Below are positions 50,856 to 63,300 of a stretch of DNA of 64,000 nt, in pieces; the stretch's first letter is position 1; each line of letters begins with the position of its first letter. The position numbers and the translations under genes are program-made. The notes beneath the pieces were generated by a model, which searched no databases, was not told the DNA's origin, and saw nothing but the letters and a program-made list of their open reading frames with translations. The stretch comes from Diprion similis (Eukaryota; Arthropoda; Insecta; Hymenoptera; Diprionidae): contig NC_060111.1 of assembly GCF_021155765.1 (NCBI RefSeq), positions 5,163,481 through 5,227,480 on the forward strand. Reading direction: 5' to 3'.

Positions 50856-52881
50856 TGCGCTCCCGAAACGCTGCGAGCAACGAATCAAAAGTTACAGCCG
50901 GAAAACTGCAGATTTTCATCGTCATTTCTCTGCTGTTGTCCGACGCTATTTTTCATGTGTTTTCCAAGTTCCTGAGCGTCAAATTGGTCTAAAAAGCGTC
51001 ATACCAATCGATTATCGGATGAAAGATTTTTCGGCCAAAAAAAATCCAAGGCTAACCCCTTTGCATTTTTTGTAAAAATTTCGACGACTTTGAAAAGTGC
51101 TGCAATTAATTCTTTAGGGTACTATTCCGAAGTGATTTTGCGAGAGGAATCGATTGATCGCAGTCCCGATACGCTGCGAGCAACACCTGCAAAGTTACAG
51201 CCGAAAAACTGCAGATTTTCATCGTCATTTCTCCGCTGCTGGTCCTAGGCTATTTTTCATGTGTTTTCTGAGTTCCTGGGGGTCGAATTAGTCTAAAAAG
51301 CGTCATACGGATCGATTCCCAGACGAAAGATTTTTCGGCCAAAAAAAATCCAAGGCTAACCCCTTTGCATTTTTGGCGAAAATTTCGACGACTTTGGAAA
51401 GTGCTGCAATTAATTCTTGAGGGTACTATTCCGACGTGATTTTGCGAGAGGAATCGATTGATCGCAGTCCCGATAAGCTGCGAGCAACACCTGCAAAGTT
51501 AGAGCCGAAAAACTGCAGATTTTCATCGTCATTTCTCCGCTGCTGGTCCTAGGCTATTTTTCATGTGTTCTCTGAGTTCCTGGGGGTCGAATTAGTCTAA
51601 AAAGCGTCATACGGATCGATTCCCAGACGAAAGATTTTTCGGCCAAAAAAAATCCAAGGCTAACCCCTTTGCATTTTTGGCGAAAATTTCGACGACTTTG
51701 AAAAATGCTGCAATTAATTCTTTAGGGTACTATTCCGACGTGATTTTGCGAGAGGAATCGATTGATCGCAGTCCCGATACGCTGCGAGCAACACCTGCAA
51801 AGTTACAGCCGAAAAACTGCAGATTTTCATCGTCATTTCTCCGCTGCTGGTCCTAGGCTATTTTTCATGTGTTTTCTGAGTTCCTGGGGGTCGAATTAGT
51901 CTAAAAAGCGTCATACGGATCGATTCCCAGACGAAAGATTTTTCGGCCAAAAAAAATCCAAGGCTAACCCCTTTGCATTTTTGGCGAAAATTTCGACGAC
52001 TTTGAAAAGTGCTGCAATTAATTCTTGAGGGTACTATTCCGACGTGATTTTGCGAGAGGAATCGATTGATCGCAGTCCCGATACGCTGCGAGCAACACCT
52101 GCAAAGTTACAGCCGAAAAACTGCAGATTTTCATCGTCATTTCTCCGCTGCTGGTCCTAGGCTATTTTTCATGTGTTCTCTGAGTTCCTGGGGGTCGAAT
52201 TAGTCTCAAAAGCGTCATACGGATCGATTCCCAGACGAAAGATTTTTCGGCCAAAAAAAATCCAAGGCTAACCTCTTTGCATTTTTGGCGAAAATTTCGA
52301 CGACTTTGAAAAAAGCTGCAATTAATTCTTTGGGGTACTATTCCGACGTGATTTTGCGAGAGGAATCGATTGATCGCAGTCCCGATACGCTGCGAGCAAC
52401 ACCTGCAAAGTTAGAGCCGAAAAACTGCAGATTTTCATCGTCATTTCTCCGCTGCTGGTCCTAGGCTATTTTTCATGTGTTTTCTGAGTTCCTGGGGGTC
52501 GAATTAGTCTAAAAAGCGTCATACGGATCGATTCCCAGACGAAAGATTTTTCGGCCAAAAAAAATCCAAGGCTAACCCCTTTGCATTTTTGGCGAAAATT
52601 TCGACGACTTTGAAAAGTGCTGCAATTAATTCTTGAGGGTACTATTCCGACGTGATTTTGCGAGAGCAATCGATTAATCGCAGTCCCGATACGCTGCGAG
52701 TAACACCTGCAAAGTTACAGCCGAAAAACTGCAGATTTTCATCGTCATTTCTCCGCTGCTGGTCCGAGGCTATTTTTCATGTGTTTTCTGAGTTCCTGGG
52801 GGTCGAATTAGTCTAAAAAGCGTCATACGGATCGATTCCCAGACGAAAGATTTTTCGGCCAAAAAAAATCCAAGGCTAACC
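50856..52881. repeat. Satellite array, 304-bp monomers, left block
   Basis: Head-to-tail repeats with a period of 304 bp: full units start at 51063, 51367, 51671, 51975, 52279 and 52583, after a partial, clearly diverged edge unit from about 50856. Interior units differ from each other at only a few positions. The block stops at 52881 where a retrotransposon is inserted. 304 is not a multiple of three, so the array has no constant reading frame. Confidence 0.97.
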
Positions 52882-53934
52882 AATAAATGGTTTGGAAGCT
52901 ACCTCGGGAACAGACAACAAAAAACAAGGATCGGGGACAGAAATAGCAGAGCAGGCGTAATAACAACGGGCGTCCCACAAGGGTCTGTACTTGGAGCAAT
53001 ATTGTATATTGTGTACACCAACGATCTGTGCAAAATGAAAATAGAATCAGAAATGATAGCCTATGCAGATGACACGGTAATAATAACGACAGGAAATGAC
53101 TGGAAGGAGGTTTATAGAAAAGCGAACACGGATATGGCAAAAATAAAGAGGTGGCTAGACAATCACAAACTAACCCTGAATGGGAACAAAACTAAGTACA
53201 TGCGGTATAAAATTAATAAAATCAAAGATCCTGAAGACAGTGAATTCTTGATTCTGAAAATACACACTTGCGGAAAATACGAACCAGGATGCGGCTGTGA
53301 AGAAATAGAAATGAAAGAATGCATTAAATACCTGGGTGTCACGATCGATGAAAGAATGAAGTGGACTGAACACATAAAACGAACAGCAGCCAGACTACGA
53401 CAAACAATTCACACGCTGCTCAATATCAGATCAATTGTAACACAGGACACGATGAGGAAAATCTACTATGCTCTAGTACACTCTATTATTGAATATGGGA
53501 TAATAGCATGGGGAAATGCATACCAGAAAAATTTGAGACCACTGGAAATAATACAAAAAATGATACTACGAATAGCCTTTTGGAAACCTCGGTATTACCC
53601 AAGTGATATGCTCTTTGCCATAACAAAAATACCGGACATACGCCAGGCTTACATGAAGAACGCACTAGTGCGTCTTAAACGAAATCCGGAAGAAATAGAA
53701 CAAAGAAAGCTCACCCACGAACATGACACCAGAGCCAGGACACGAGGAAACCTCATACTTCCGAAAACTAAAACAACAATTGGGCACAGACAGGAAAGAG
53801 TTATTATAAACAAGCTGTATAATGAAATTCCATTAGAAATAAAGCAAAAATGTATACAGGGTTTCAAAAAAAGTATTAGTACTTGGATTTTACAGCAGGG
53901 AAGAATGTACTATGATAAACTGACTAACACCTAG
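52882..53934 (+). CDS. Reverse transcriptase fragment (Jockey/CR1-like ORF2, C-terminal part)
   Basis: Open for 350 codons with no stop or frameshift, entering directly from the 5' insertion junction. It carries the RT segment GVPQGSVLG (residues 30-38), the catalytic YADD (61-64) and the KYLGV thumb-proximal motif (about 149-153), then the C-terminal region typical of Jockey/CR1-type elements. The endonuclease domain and RT segments before GVPQGS, including the first catalytic Asp, are absent, so it cannot be active. No native start codon is included. An intact frame in a non-functional copy points to recent insertion. Exact clade is not certain. Confidence 0.88.
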   Translation, partial: NKWFGSYLGNRQQKTRIGDRNSRAGVITTGVPQGSVLGAILYIVYTNDLCKMKIESEMIAYADDTVIITTGNDWKEVYRKANTDMAKIKRWLDNHKLTLNGNKTKYMRYKINKIKDPEDSEFLILKIHTCGKYEPGCGCEEIEMKECIKYLGVTIDERMKWTEHIKRTAARLRQTIHTLLNIRSIVTQDTMRKIYYALVHSIIEYGIIAWGNAYQKNLRPLEIIQKMILRIAFWKPRYYPSDMLFAITKIPDIRQAYMKNALVRLKRNPEEIEQRKLTHEHDTRARTRGNLILPKTKTTIGHRQERVIINKLYNEIPLEIKQKCIQGFKKSISTWILQQGRMYYDKLTNT

Positions 53935-54349
53935 AAAATAAGTGAATACCAAGACTCAATTAGGAATATAGAAGTTGTCTGAAGGTTTTGTCTGAATGTT
54001 TTCTTGTAACAAATGTAAGCAAATAAAAAAAGTATCACCAACTTATTAGGTATAGATTAGGAAATAAGTACATGTGTAGATTTAAATAACAACTCGGAAT
54101 GATTGATCTGCGTAATATAGTGAACTATCAGGTGCGGATGAGAATATCTCAAATGCAAGCACACAATCACGCAAAAAAAAAAAAAAAAAAAAAATTGTAA
54201 TTTAGGAAATTAAGTGACAACTTGTCACTAAGTAGAAAAAAGCAACTCCAGCCACACAAGCATAATTAGATGCTCAGGCATGGAGAACTGAAAATTATAT
54301 GTAAACACGAAAAATATGTTTGTCAATAAATCTAAATCTAAATCTAAAT
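52882..54349 (+). mobile_element. 5'-truncated non-LTR retrotransposon inserted in the satellite
   Basis: 1468 bp lying between CTAACC (52876-52881) and CTAACC (54350-54355), a 6-bp target duplication of satellite sequence. It starts inside the reverse-transcriptase ORF, has about 415 bp of 3' UTR with a poly-A stretch near 54173-54194, and ends in about four tandem TAAATC units. A simple-repeat 3' end and 5' truncation are hallmarks of target-primed reverse transcription. Confidence 0.9.
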
Positions 54350-57300
54350 CTAACCCCTTTGCATTTTTGGCGAAAATTTCGACGACTTTGAAAAGTGCTG
54401 CAATTAATTCTTGAGGGTACTATTCCGACGTGATTTTGCGAGAGGAATCGATTGATCGCAGTCCCGATACGCTGCGAGCAACACCTGCAAAGTTACAGCC
54501 GAAAAACTGCAGATTTTCATCGTCATTTCTCCGCTGCTGGTCCTAGGCTATTTTTCATGTGTTTTCTGAGTTCCTGGGGGTCGAATTAGTCTAAAAAGCG
54601 TCATACGGATCGATTCCCAGACGAAAGATTTTTCGGCCAAAAAAAATCCAAGGCTAACCCCTTTGCATTTTTGGCGAAAATTTCGACGACTTTGAAAAGT
54701 GCTGCAATTAATTCTTGAGGGTACTATTCCGACGTGATTTTGCGAGAGAAATCGATTGATCGCAGTCCCGATACGCTGCGAGCAACACCTGCAAAGTTAC
54801 AGCCGAAAAACTGCAGATTTTCATCGTCATTTCTCCGCTGCTGGTTCTAGGCTATTTTTCATGTGTTTTCTGAGTTCCTGGGGGTCGAATTAGTCTAAAA
54901 AGCGTCATACGGATCGATTCCCAGACGAAAGATTTTTCGGCCAAAAAAAATCCAAGGCTAACCCCTTTGCATTTTTGGCGAAAATTTCGACGACTTTGAA
55001 AAGTGCTGCAATTAATTCTTGAGGGTACTATTCCGACGTGATTTTGCGAGAGGAATCGATTGATCGCAGTCCCGATACGCTGCGAGCAACACCTGCAAAG
55101 TTAGAGCCGAAAAACTGCAGATTTTCATCGTCATTTCTCCGCTGCTGGTCCTAGGCTATTTTTCATGTGTTTTCTGAGTTCCTGGGGGTCGAATTAGTCT
55201 AAAAAGCGTCATACGGATCGATTCCCAGACGAAAGATTTTTCGGCCAAAAAAAATCCAAGGCTGACCCCTTTGCATTTTTGGCGAAAATTTCGACGACTT
55301 TGAAAAGTGCTGCAATTAATTCTTTAGGGTACTATTCCGACGTGATTTTGCGAGAGGAATCGATTGATCGCAGTCCCGATACGCTGCGAGCAACACCTGC
55401 AAAGTTAGAGCCGAAAAACTGCAGATTTTCATCGTCATTTCTCCGCTGCTGGTCCTAGGCTATTTTTCATGTGTTTTCTGAGTTCCTGGGGGTCGAATTA
55501 GTCTAAAAAGCGTCATACGGATCGATTCCCAGACGAAAGATTTTTCGGCCAAAAAAAATCCAAGGCTAACCCCTTTGCATTTTTGGCGAAAATTTCGACG
55601 ACTTTGAGAAATGCTGCAATTAATTCTTTAGGGTACTATTCCGACGTGATTTTGCGAGAGGAATCGATTGATCGCAGTCCCGATACGCTGCGAGCAACAC
55701 CTGCAAAGTTACAGCCGAAAAACTGCAGATTTTCATCGTCATTTCTCCGCTGCTGGTCCTAGGCTATTTTTCATGTGTTTTCTGAGTTCCTGGGGGTCGA
55801 ATTAGTCTGAAAAGCGTCATACGGATCGATTCCCAGACGAAAGATTTTTCGGCCAAAAAAAATCCAAGGCTAACCCCTTTGCATTTTTGGCGAAAATTTC
55901 GACGACTTTGAAAAATGCTGCAATTAATTCTTTAGGGTACTATTCCGACGTGATTTTGCGAGAGGAATCGATTGATCGCAGTCCCGATACGCTGCGAGCA
56001 ACACCTGCAAAGTTACAGCCGAAAAACTGCAGATTTTCATCGTCATTTCTCCGCTGCTGGTCCTAGGCTATTTTTCATGTGTTTTCTGAGTTCCTGGGGG
56101 TCGAATTAGTCTAGAAAGCGTCATACGGATCGATTCCCAGACGAAAGATTTTTCGGCCAAAAAAAATCCAAGGCTAACCCCTTTGCATTTTTGGCGAAAA
56201 TTTCGACGACTTTGAAAAGTGCTGCAATTAATTCTTGAGGGTACTATTCCGACGTGATTTTGCGAGAGTAATCGATTGATCGCAGTCCCGATACGCTGCG
56301 AGCAACACCTGCAAAGTTACAGCCGAAAAACTGCAGATTTTCATCGTCATTTCTCCGCTGCTGGTTCTAGGCTATTTTTCATGTGTTTTCTGAGTTCCTG
56401 GGGGTCGAATTAGTCTAAAAAGCGTCATACGGATCGATTCCCAGACGAAAGATTTTTCGGCCAAAAAAAATCCAAGGCTAACCCCTTTGCATTTTTGGCG
56501 AAAATTTCGACGACTTTGAAAAGTGCTGCAATTAATTCTTGAGGGTACTATTCCGACGTGATTTTGCGAGAGGAATCGATTGATCGCAGTCCCGATACGC
56601 TGCGAGCAACACCTGCAAAGTTACAGCCGAAAAACTGCAGATTTTCATCGTCATTTCTCCGCTGCTGGTCCTAGGCTATTTTTCATGTGTTCTCTGAGTT
56701 CCTGGGGGTCGAATTAGTCTAAAAAGCGTCATACGGATCGATTCCCAGACGAAAGATTTTTCGGCCAAAAAAAATCCAAGGCTAACCTCTTTGCATTTTT
56801 GGCGAAAATTTCGACGACTTTGAAAAGTGCTGCAATTAATTCTTGAGGGTACTATTCCGACGTGATTTTGCGAGAGGAATCGATTGATCGCAGTCCCGAT
56901 ACGCTGCGAGCAACACCTGCAAAGTTAGAGCCGAAAAACTGCAGATTTTCATCGTCATTTCTCCGCTGCTGGTCCTAGGCTATTTTTCATGTGTTTTCTG
57001 AGTTCCTGGGGGTCGAATTAGTCTGAAAAGCGTCATACGGATCGATTCCCAGACGAAAGATTTTTCGGCCAAAAAAAATCCAAGGCTAACCCCTTTGCAT
57101 TTTTGGCGAAAATTTCGACGACTTTGAAAAGTGCTGCAATTATTTCTTGAGGGTACTATTCCGACGTGATTTTGCGAGAGGAATCGATTGATCGCAGTCC
57201 CGATACGCTGCGAGCAACACCTGCAAAGTTACAGCCGAAAAACTGCAGATTTTCATCGTCATTTCTCCGCTGCTGGTCCTAGGCTATTTTTCATGTGTTT

Positions 57301-60300
57301 TCTGAGTTCCTGGGGGTCGAATTAGTCTAAAAAGCGTCATACGGATCGATTCCCAGACGAAAGATTTTTCGGCCAAAAAAAATCCAAGGCTAACCCCTTT
57401 GCATTTTTGGCGAAAATTTCGACGACTTTGAAAAGTGCTGCAATTAATTCTTGAGGGTACTATTCCGACGTGATTTTGCGAGAGGAATCGATTGATCGCA
57501 GTCCCGATACGCTGCGAGCAACACCTGCAAAGTTACAGCCGAAAAACTGCAGATTTTCATCGTCATTTCTCCGCTGCTGGTTCTAGGCTATTTTTCATGT
57601 GTTTTCTGAGTTCCTGGGGGTCGAATTAGTCTAGAAAGCGTCATACGGATCGATTCCCAGACGAAAGATTTTTCGGCCAAAAAAAATCCAAGGCTAACCC
57701 CTTTGCATTTTTGGCGAAAATTTCGACGACTTTGAAAAATGCTGCAATTAATTCTTTAGGGTACTATTCCGACGTGATTTTGCGAGAGGAATCGATTGAT
57801 CGCAGTCCCGATACGCTGCGAGCAACACCTGCAAAGTTACAGCCGAAAAACTGCGGATTTTCATCGTCATTTCTCCGCTGCTGGTCCTAGGCTATTTTTC
57901 ATGTGTTTTCTGAGTTCCTGGGGGTCGAATTAGTCTAAAAAGCGTCATACGGATCGATTCCCAGACGAAAGATTTTTCGGCCAAAAAAAATCCAAGGCTA
58001 ACCCCTTTGCATTTTTGGCGAAAATTTCGACGACTTTGAAAAGTGCTGCAATTAATTCTTGAGGGTACTATTCCGACGTGATTTTGCGAGAGAAATCGAT
58101 TGATCGCAGTCCCGATACGCTGCGAGCAACACCTGCAAAGTTACAGCCGAAAAACTGCAGATTTTCATCGTCATTTCTCCGCTGCTGGTTCTAGGCTATT
58201 TTTCATGTGTTTTCTGAGTTCCTGGGGGTCGAATTAGTCTAAAAAGCGTCATACGGATCGATTCCCAGACGAAAGATTTTTCGGCCAAAAAAAATCCAAG
58301 GCTAACCCCTTTGCATTTTTGGCGAAAATTTCGACGACTTTGAAAAGTGCTGCAATTAATTCTTGAGGGTACTATTCCGACGTGATTTTGCGAGAGGAAT
58401 CGATTGATCGCAGTCCCGATACGCTGCGAGCAACACCTGCAAAGTTAGAGCCGAAAAACTGCAGATTTTCATCGTCATTTCTCCGCTGCTGGTCCTAGGC
58501 TATTTTTCATGTGTTTTCTGAGTTCCTGGGGGTCGAATTAGTCTAAAAAGCGTCATACGGATCGATTCCCAGACGAAAGATTTTTCGGCCAAAAAAAATC
58601 CAAGGCTGACCCCTTTGCATTTTTGGCGAAAATTTCGACGACTTTGAAAAGTGCTGCAATTAATTCTTTAGGGTACTATTCCGACGTGATTTCGCGAGAG
58701 GAATCGATTGATCGCAGTCCCGATACGCTGCGAGCAACACCTGCAAAGTTAGAGCCGAAAAACTGCAGATTTTCATCGTCATTTCTCCGCTGCTGGTCCT
58801 AGGCTATTTTTCATGTGTTTTCTGAGTTCCTGGGGGTCGAATTAGTCTGAAAAGCGTCATACGGATCGATTCCCAGACGAAAGATTTTTCGGCCAAAAAA
58901 AATCCAAGGCTAACCCCTTTGCATTTTTGGCGAAAATTTCGACGACTTTGAAAAATGCTGCAATTAATTCTTTAGGGTACTATTCCGACGTGATTTTGCG
59001 AGAGGAATCGATTGATCGCAGTCCCTATACGCTGCGAGCAACACCTGCAAAGTTACAGCCAAAAAACTGCAGATTTTCATCGTCATTTCTCCGCTGCTGG
59101 TCCTAGGCTATTTTTCATGTGTTTTCTGAGTTCCTGGGGGTCAAATTAGTCTAAAAAGCGTCATACGGATCGATTCCCAGACGAAAGATTTTTCGGCCAA
59201 AAAAAATCCAAGGCTAACCCCTTTGCATTTTTGGCGAAAATTTCGACGACTTTGAAAAGTGCTGCAATTAATTCTTGAGGGTACTATTCCGACGTGATTT
59301 TGCGAGAGGAATCGATTGATCGCAGTCCCGATACGCTGCGAGCAACACCTGCAAAGTTACAGCCGAAAAACTGCAGATTTTCATCGTCATTTCTCCGCTG
59401 CTGGTCCTAGGCTATTTTTCATGTGTTCTCTGAGTTCCTGGGGGTCGAATTAGTCTAAAAAGCGTCATACGGATCGATTCCCAGACGAAAGATTTTTCGG
59501 CCAAAAAAAATCCAAGGCTGACCCCTTTGCATTTTTGGCGAAAATTTCGACGACTTTGAAAAGTGCTGCAATTAATTCTTTAGGGTACTATTCCGACGTG
59601 ATTTTGCGAGAGGAATCGATTGATCGCAGTCCCGATACGCTGCGAGCAACACCTGCAAAGTTACAGCCGAAAAACTGCAGATTTTCATCGTCATTTCTCC
59701 GCTGCTGGTCCTAGGCTATTTTTCATGTGTTTTCTGAGTTCCTGGGGGTCGAATTAGTCTAAAAAGCGTCATACGGATCGATTCCCAGACGAAAGATTTT
59801 TCGGCCAAAAAAAATCCAAGGCTAACCCCTTTGCATTTTTGGCGAAAATTTCGACGACTTTGAAAAGTGCTGCAATTAATTCTTGAGGGTACTATTCCGA
59901 CGTGATTTTGCGAGAGGAATCGATTGATCGCAGTCCCGATACGCTGCGAGCAACACCTGCAAAGTTACAGCCGAAAAACTGCAGATTTTCATCGTCATTT
60001 CTCCGCTGCTGGTCCTAGGCTATTTTTCATGTGTTCTCTGAGTTCCTGGGGGTCGAATTAGTCTAAAAAGCGTCATACGGATCGATTCCCAGACGAAAGA
60101 TTTTTCGGCCAAAAAAAATCCAAGGCTAACCTCTTTGCATTTTTGGCGAAAATTTCGACGACTTTGAAAAATGCTGCAATTAATTCTTTAGGGTACTATT
60201 CCGACGTGATTTTGCGAGAGGAATCGATTGATCGCAGTCCCGATACGCTGCGAGCAACACCTGCAAAGTTACAGCCGAAAAACTGCAGATTTTCATCGTC

Positions 60301-63300
60301 ATTTCTCCGCTGCTGGTCCTAGGCTATTTTTCATGTGTTTTCTGAGTTCCTGGGGGTCGAATTAGTCTAAAAAGCGTCATACGGATCGATTCCCAGACGA
60401 AAGATTTTTCGGCCAAAAAAAATCCAAGGCTAACCCCTTTGCATTTTTGGCGAAAATTTCGACGACTTTGAAAAGTGCTGCAATTAATTCTTTACGGTAC
60501 TATTCCGACGTGATTTTGCGAGAGGAATCGATTGATCGCAGTCCCGATACGCTGCGAGCAACACCTGCAAAGTTAGAGCCGAAAAACTGCAGATTTTCAT
60601 CGTCATTTCTCCGCTGCTGGTCCTAGGCTATTTTTCATGTGTTTTCTGAGTTCCTAGGGGTCGAATTAGTCTACAAAGCGTCATACGGATCGATTCCCAG
60701 ACGAAAGATTTTTCGGCCAAAAAAAATCCAAGGCTAACCCCTTTGCATTTTTGGCGAAAATTTCGACGACTTTGAAAAGTGCTGCAATTAATTCTTTAGG
60801 GTACTATTTCGACGTGATTTTGCGAGAGGAATCGATTGATCGCAGTCCCGATACGCTGCGAGCAACACCTGCAAAGTTACAGCCGAAAAACTGCAGATTT
60901 TCATCGTCATTTCTCCGCTGCTGGTCCTAGGCTATTTTTCATGTGTTTTCTGAGTTCCTGGGGGTCGAATTAGTCTGAAAAGCGTCATACGGATCGATTC
61001 CCAGACGAAAGATTTTTCGGCCAAAAAAAATCCAAGGCTAACCCCTTTGCATTTTTGGCGAAAATTTCGACGACTTTGAAAAATGCTGCAATTAATTCTT
61101 TAGGGTACTATTCCGACGTGATTTTGCGAGAGAAATCGATTGATCGCAGTCCCGATACGCTGCGAGCAACACCTGCAAAGTTACAGCCGAAAAACTGCAG
61201 ATTTTCATCGTCATTTCTCCGCTGCTGGTCCTAGGCTATTTTTCATGTGTTCTCTGAGTTCCTGGGGGTCGAATTAGTCTAAAAAGCGTCATACGGATCG
61301 ATTCCCAGACGAAAGATTTTTCGGCCAAAAAAAATCCAAGGCTAACCCCTTTGCATTGTTGGCGAAAATTTCGACGACTTTGAAAAGTGCTGCAATTAAT
61401 TCTTTACGGTACTATTCCGACGTGATTTTGCGAGAGGAATCGATTGATCGCAGTCCCGATACGCTGCGAGCAACACCTGCAAAGTGAGAGCCGAAAAACT
61501 GCAGATTTTCATCGTCATTTCTCCGCTGCTGGTCCTAGGCTATTTTTCATGTGTTTTCTGAGTTCCTGGGGGTCGAATTAGTCTAAAAAGCGTCATACGG
61601 ATCGATTCCCAGACGAAAGATTTTTCGGCCAAAAAAAATCCAAGGCTAACCCCTTTGCATTTTTGGCGAAAATTTCGACGACTTTGAAAAGTGCTGCAAT
61701 TAATTCTTTAGGGTACTATTCCGACGTGATTTTGCGAGAGGAATCGATTAATCGCAGTCCCGATACGCTGCGAGTAACACCTGCAAAGTTACAGCCGAAA
61801 AACTGCAGATTTTCATCGTCATTTCTCCGCTGCTGGTCCGAGGCTATTTTTCATGTGTTTTCTGTGTTCCTGGGGGTCGAATTAGTCTAAAAAGCGTCAT
61901 ACGGATTGATTCCCAGACGAAAGATTTTTCGGCCAAAAAAAATGCAAGGCTAACCCCTTTGCAATTTTGGCGAAAATTTCGACGACTTTGAAAAGTGCTG
62001 CAATTATTTTTTAGGGTACTATTCCGACGTGATTTTGCGAGAGGAATCGATTGATCGCAGTCCCGATACGCTGCGAGCAACACCTGCAAAGTTACAGCCG
62101 AAAAACTGCAGATTTTCATCGTCATTTCTCCGCTGCTGGTCCTAGGCTATTTTTCATGTGTTTTCTGAGTTCCTGGGGGTCGAATCAGTCTAAAAAGCGT
62201 CATACGGATCGATTCCAAGACGAAAGATTTTTCGGCCGAAAAAAATCCAAGGCTAACCCCTTTGCATTTTTTGTAAAAATTTCGACGACTTTGAAAAGTG
62301 CTGCAATTAATTCTTCAGGGTACTATTCCGACGTGATTTTGCGAGAGGAATCGATTGATCGCAGTCCCGATACGCTGCGAGCAACACCTGCAAAGTTAGA
62401 GCCGAAAAACTGCAGATTTTCATCGTCATTTCTCCGCTGCTGGTCCTAGGCTATTTTTCATGTGTTTTCTGAGTTCCTGGGGGTCGAATTAGTCTAAAAA
62501 GCGTCATACGGATCGATTCCCAGACGAAAGATTTTTCGGCCAAAAAAAATCCAAGGCTAACCCCTTTGCATTTTTGGCGAAAATTTCGACGACTTTGAAA
62601 AATGCTGCAATTAATTCTTTAGGGTACTATTCCGACGTGATTTTGCGAGAGAAATCGATTGATCGCAGTCCCGATACGCTGCGAGCAACACCTGCAAAGT
62701 TACAGCCGAAAAACTGCAGATTTTCATCGTCATTTCTCCGCTGCTGGTCCTAGGCTATTTTTCATGTGTTTTCTGAGTTCCTGGGGGTCGAATTAGTCTA
62801 AAAAGCGTCATACGGATCGATTCCCAGACGAAAGATTTTTCGGCCAAAAAAAATCCAAGGCTAACCCCTTTGCATTTTTGGCGAAAATTTCGACGACTTT
62901 GAAAAGTGCTGCAATTAATTCTTGAGGGTACTATTCCGACGTGATTTTGCGAGAGGAATCGATTAATCGCAGTCCCGATACGCTGCGAGTAACACCTGCA
63001 AAGTTACAGCCGAAAAACTGCAGATTTTCATCGTCATTTCTCCGCTGCTGGTCCGAGGCTATTTTTCATGTGTTTTCTGAGTCCCTGGGGGTCGAATTAG
63101 TCTAAAAAGCGTCATACGGATTGATTCCCAGACGAAAGATTTTTCGGCCAAAAAAAATGCAAGGCTAACCCCTTTGCATTTTTGGCGAAAATTTCGACGA
63201 CTTTGAAAAGTGCTGCAATTAATTCTTCAGGGTACTATTCCGACGTGATTTTGCGAGAGGAATCGATTGATCGCAGTCCCGATACGCTGCGAGCAACACC

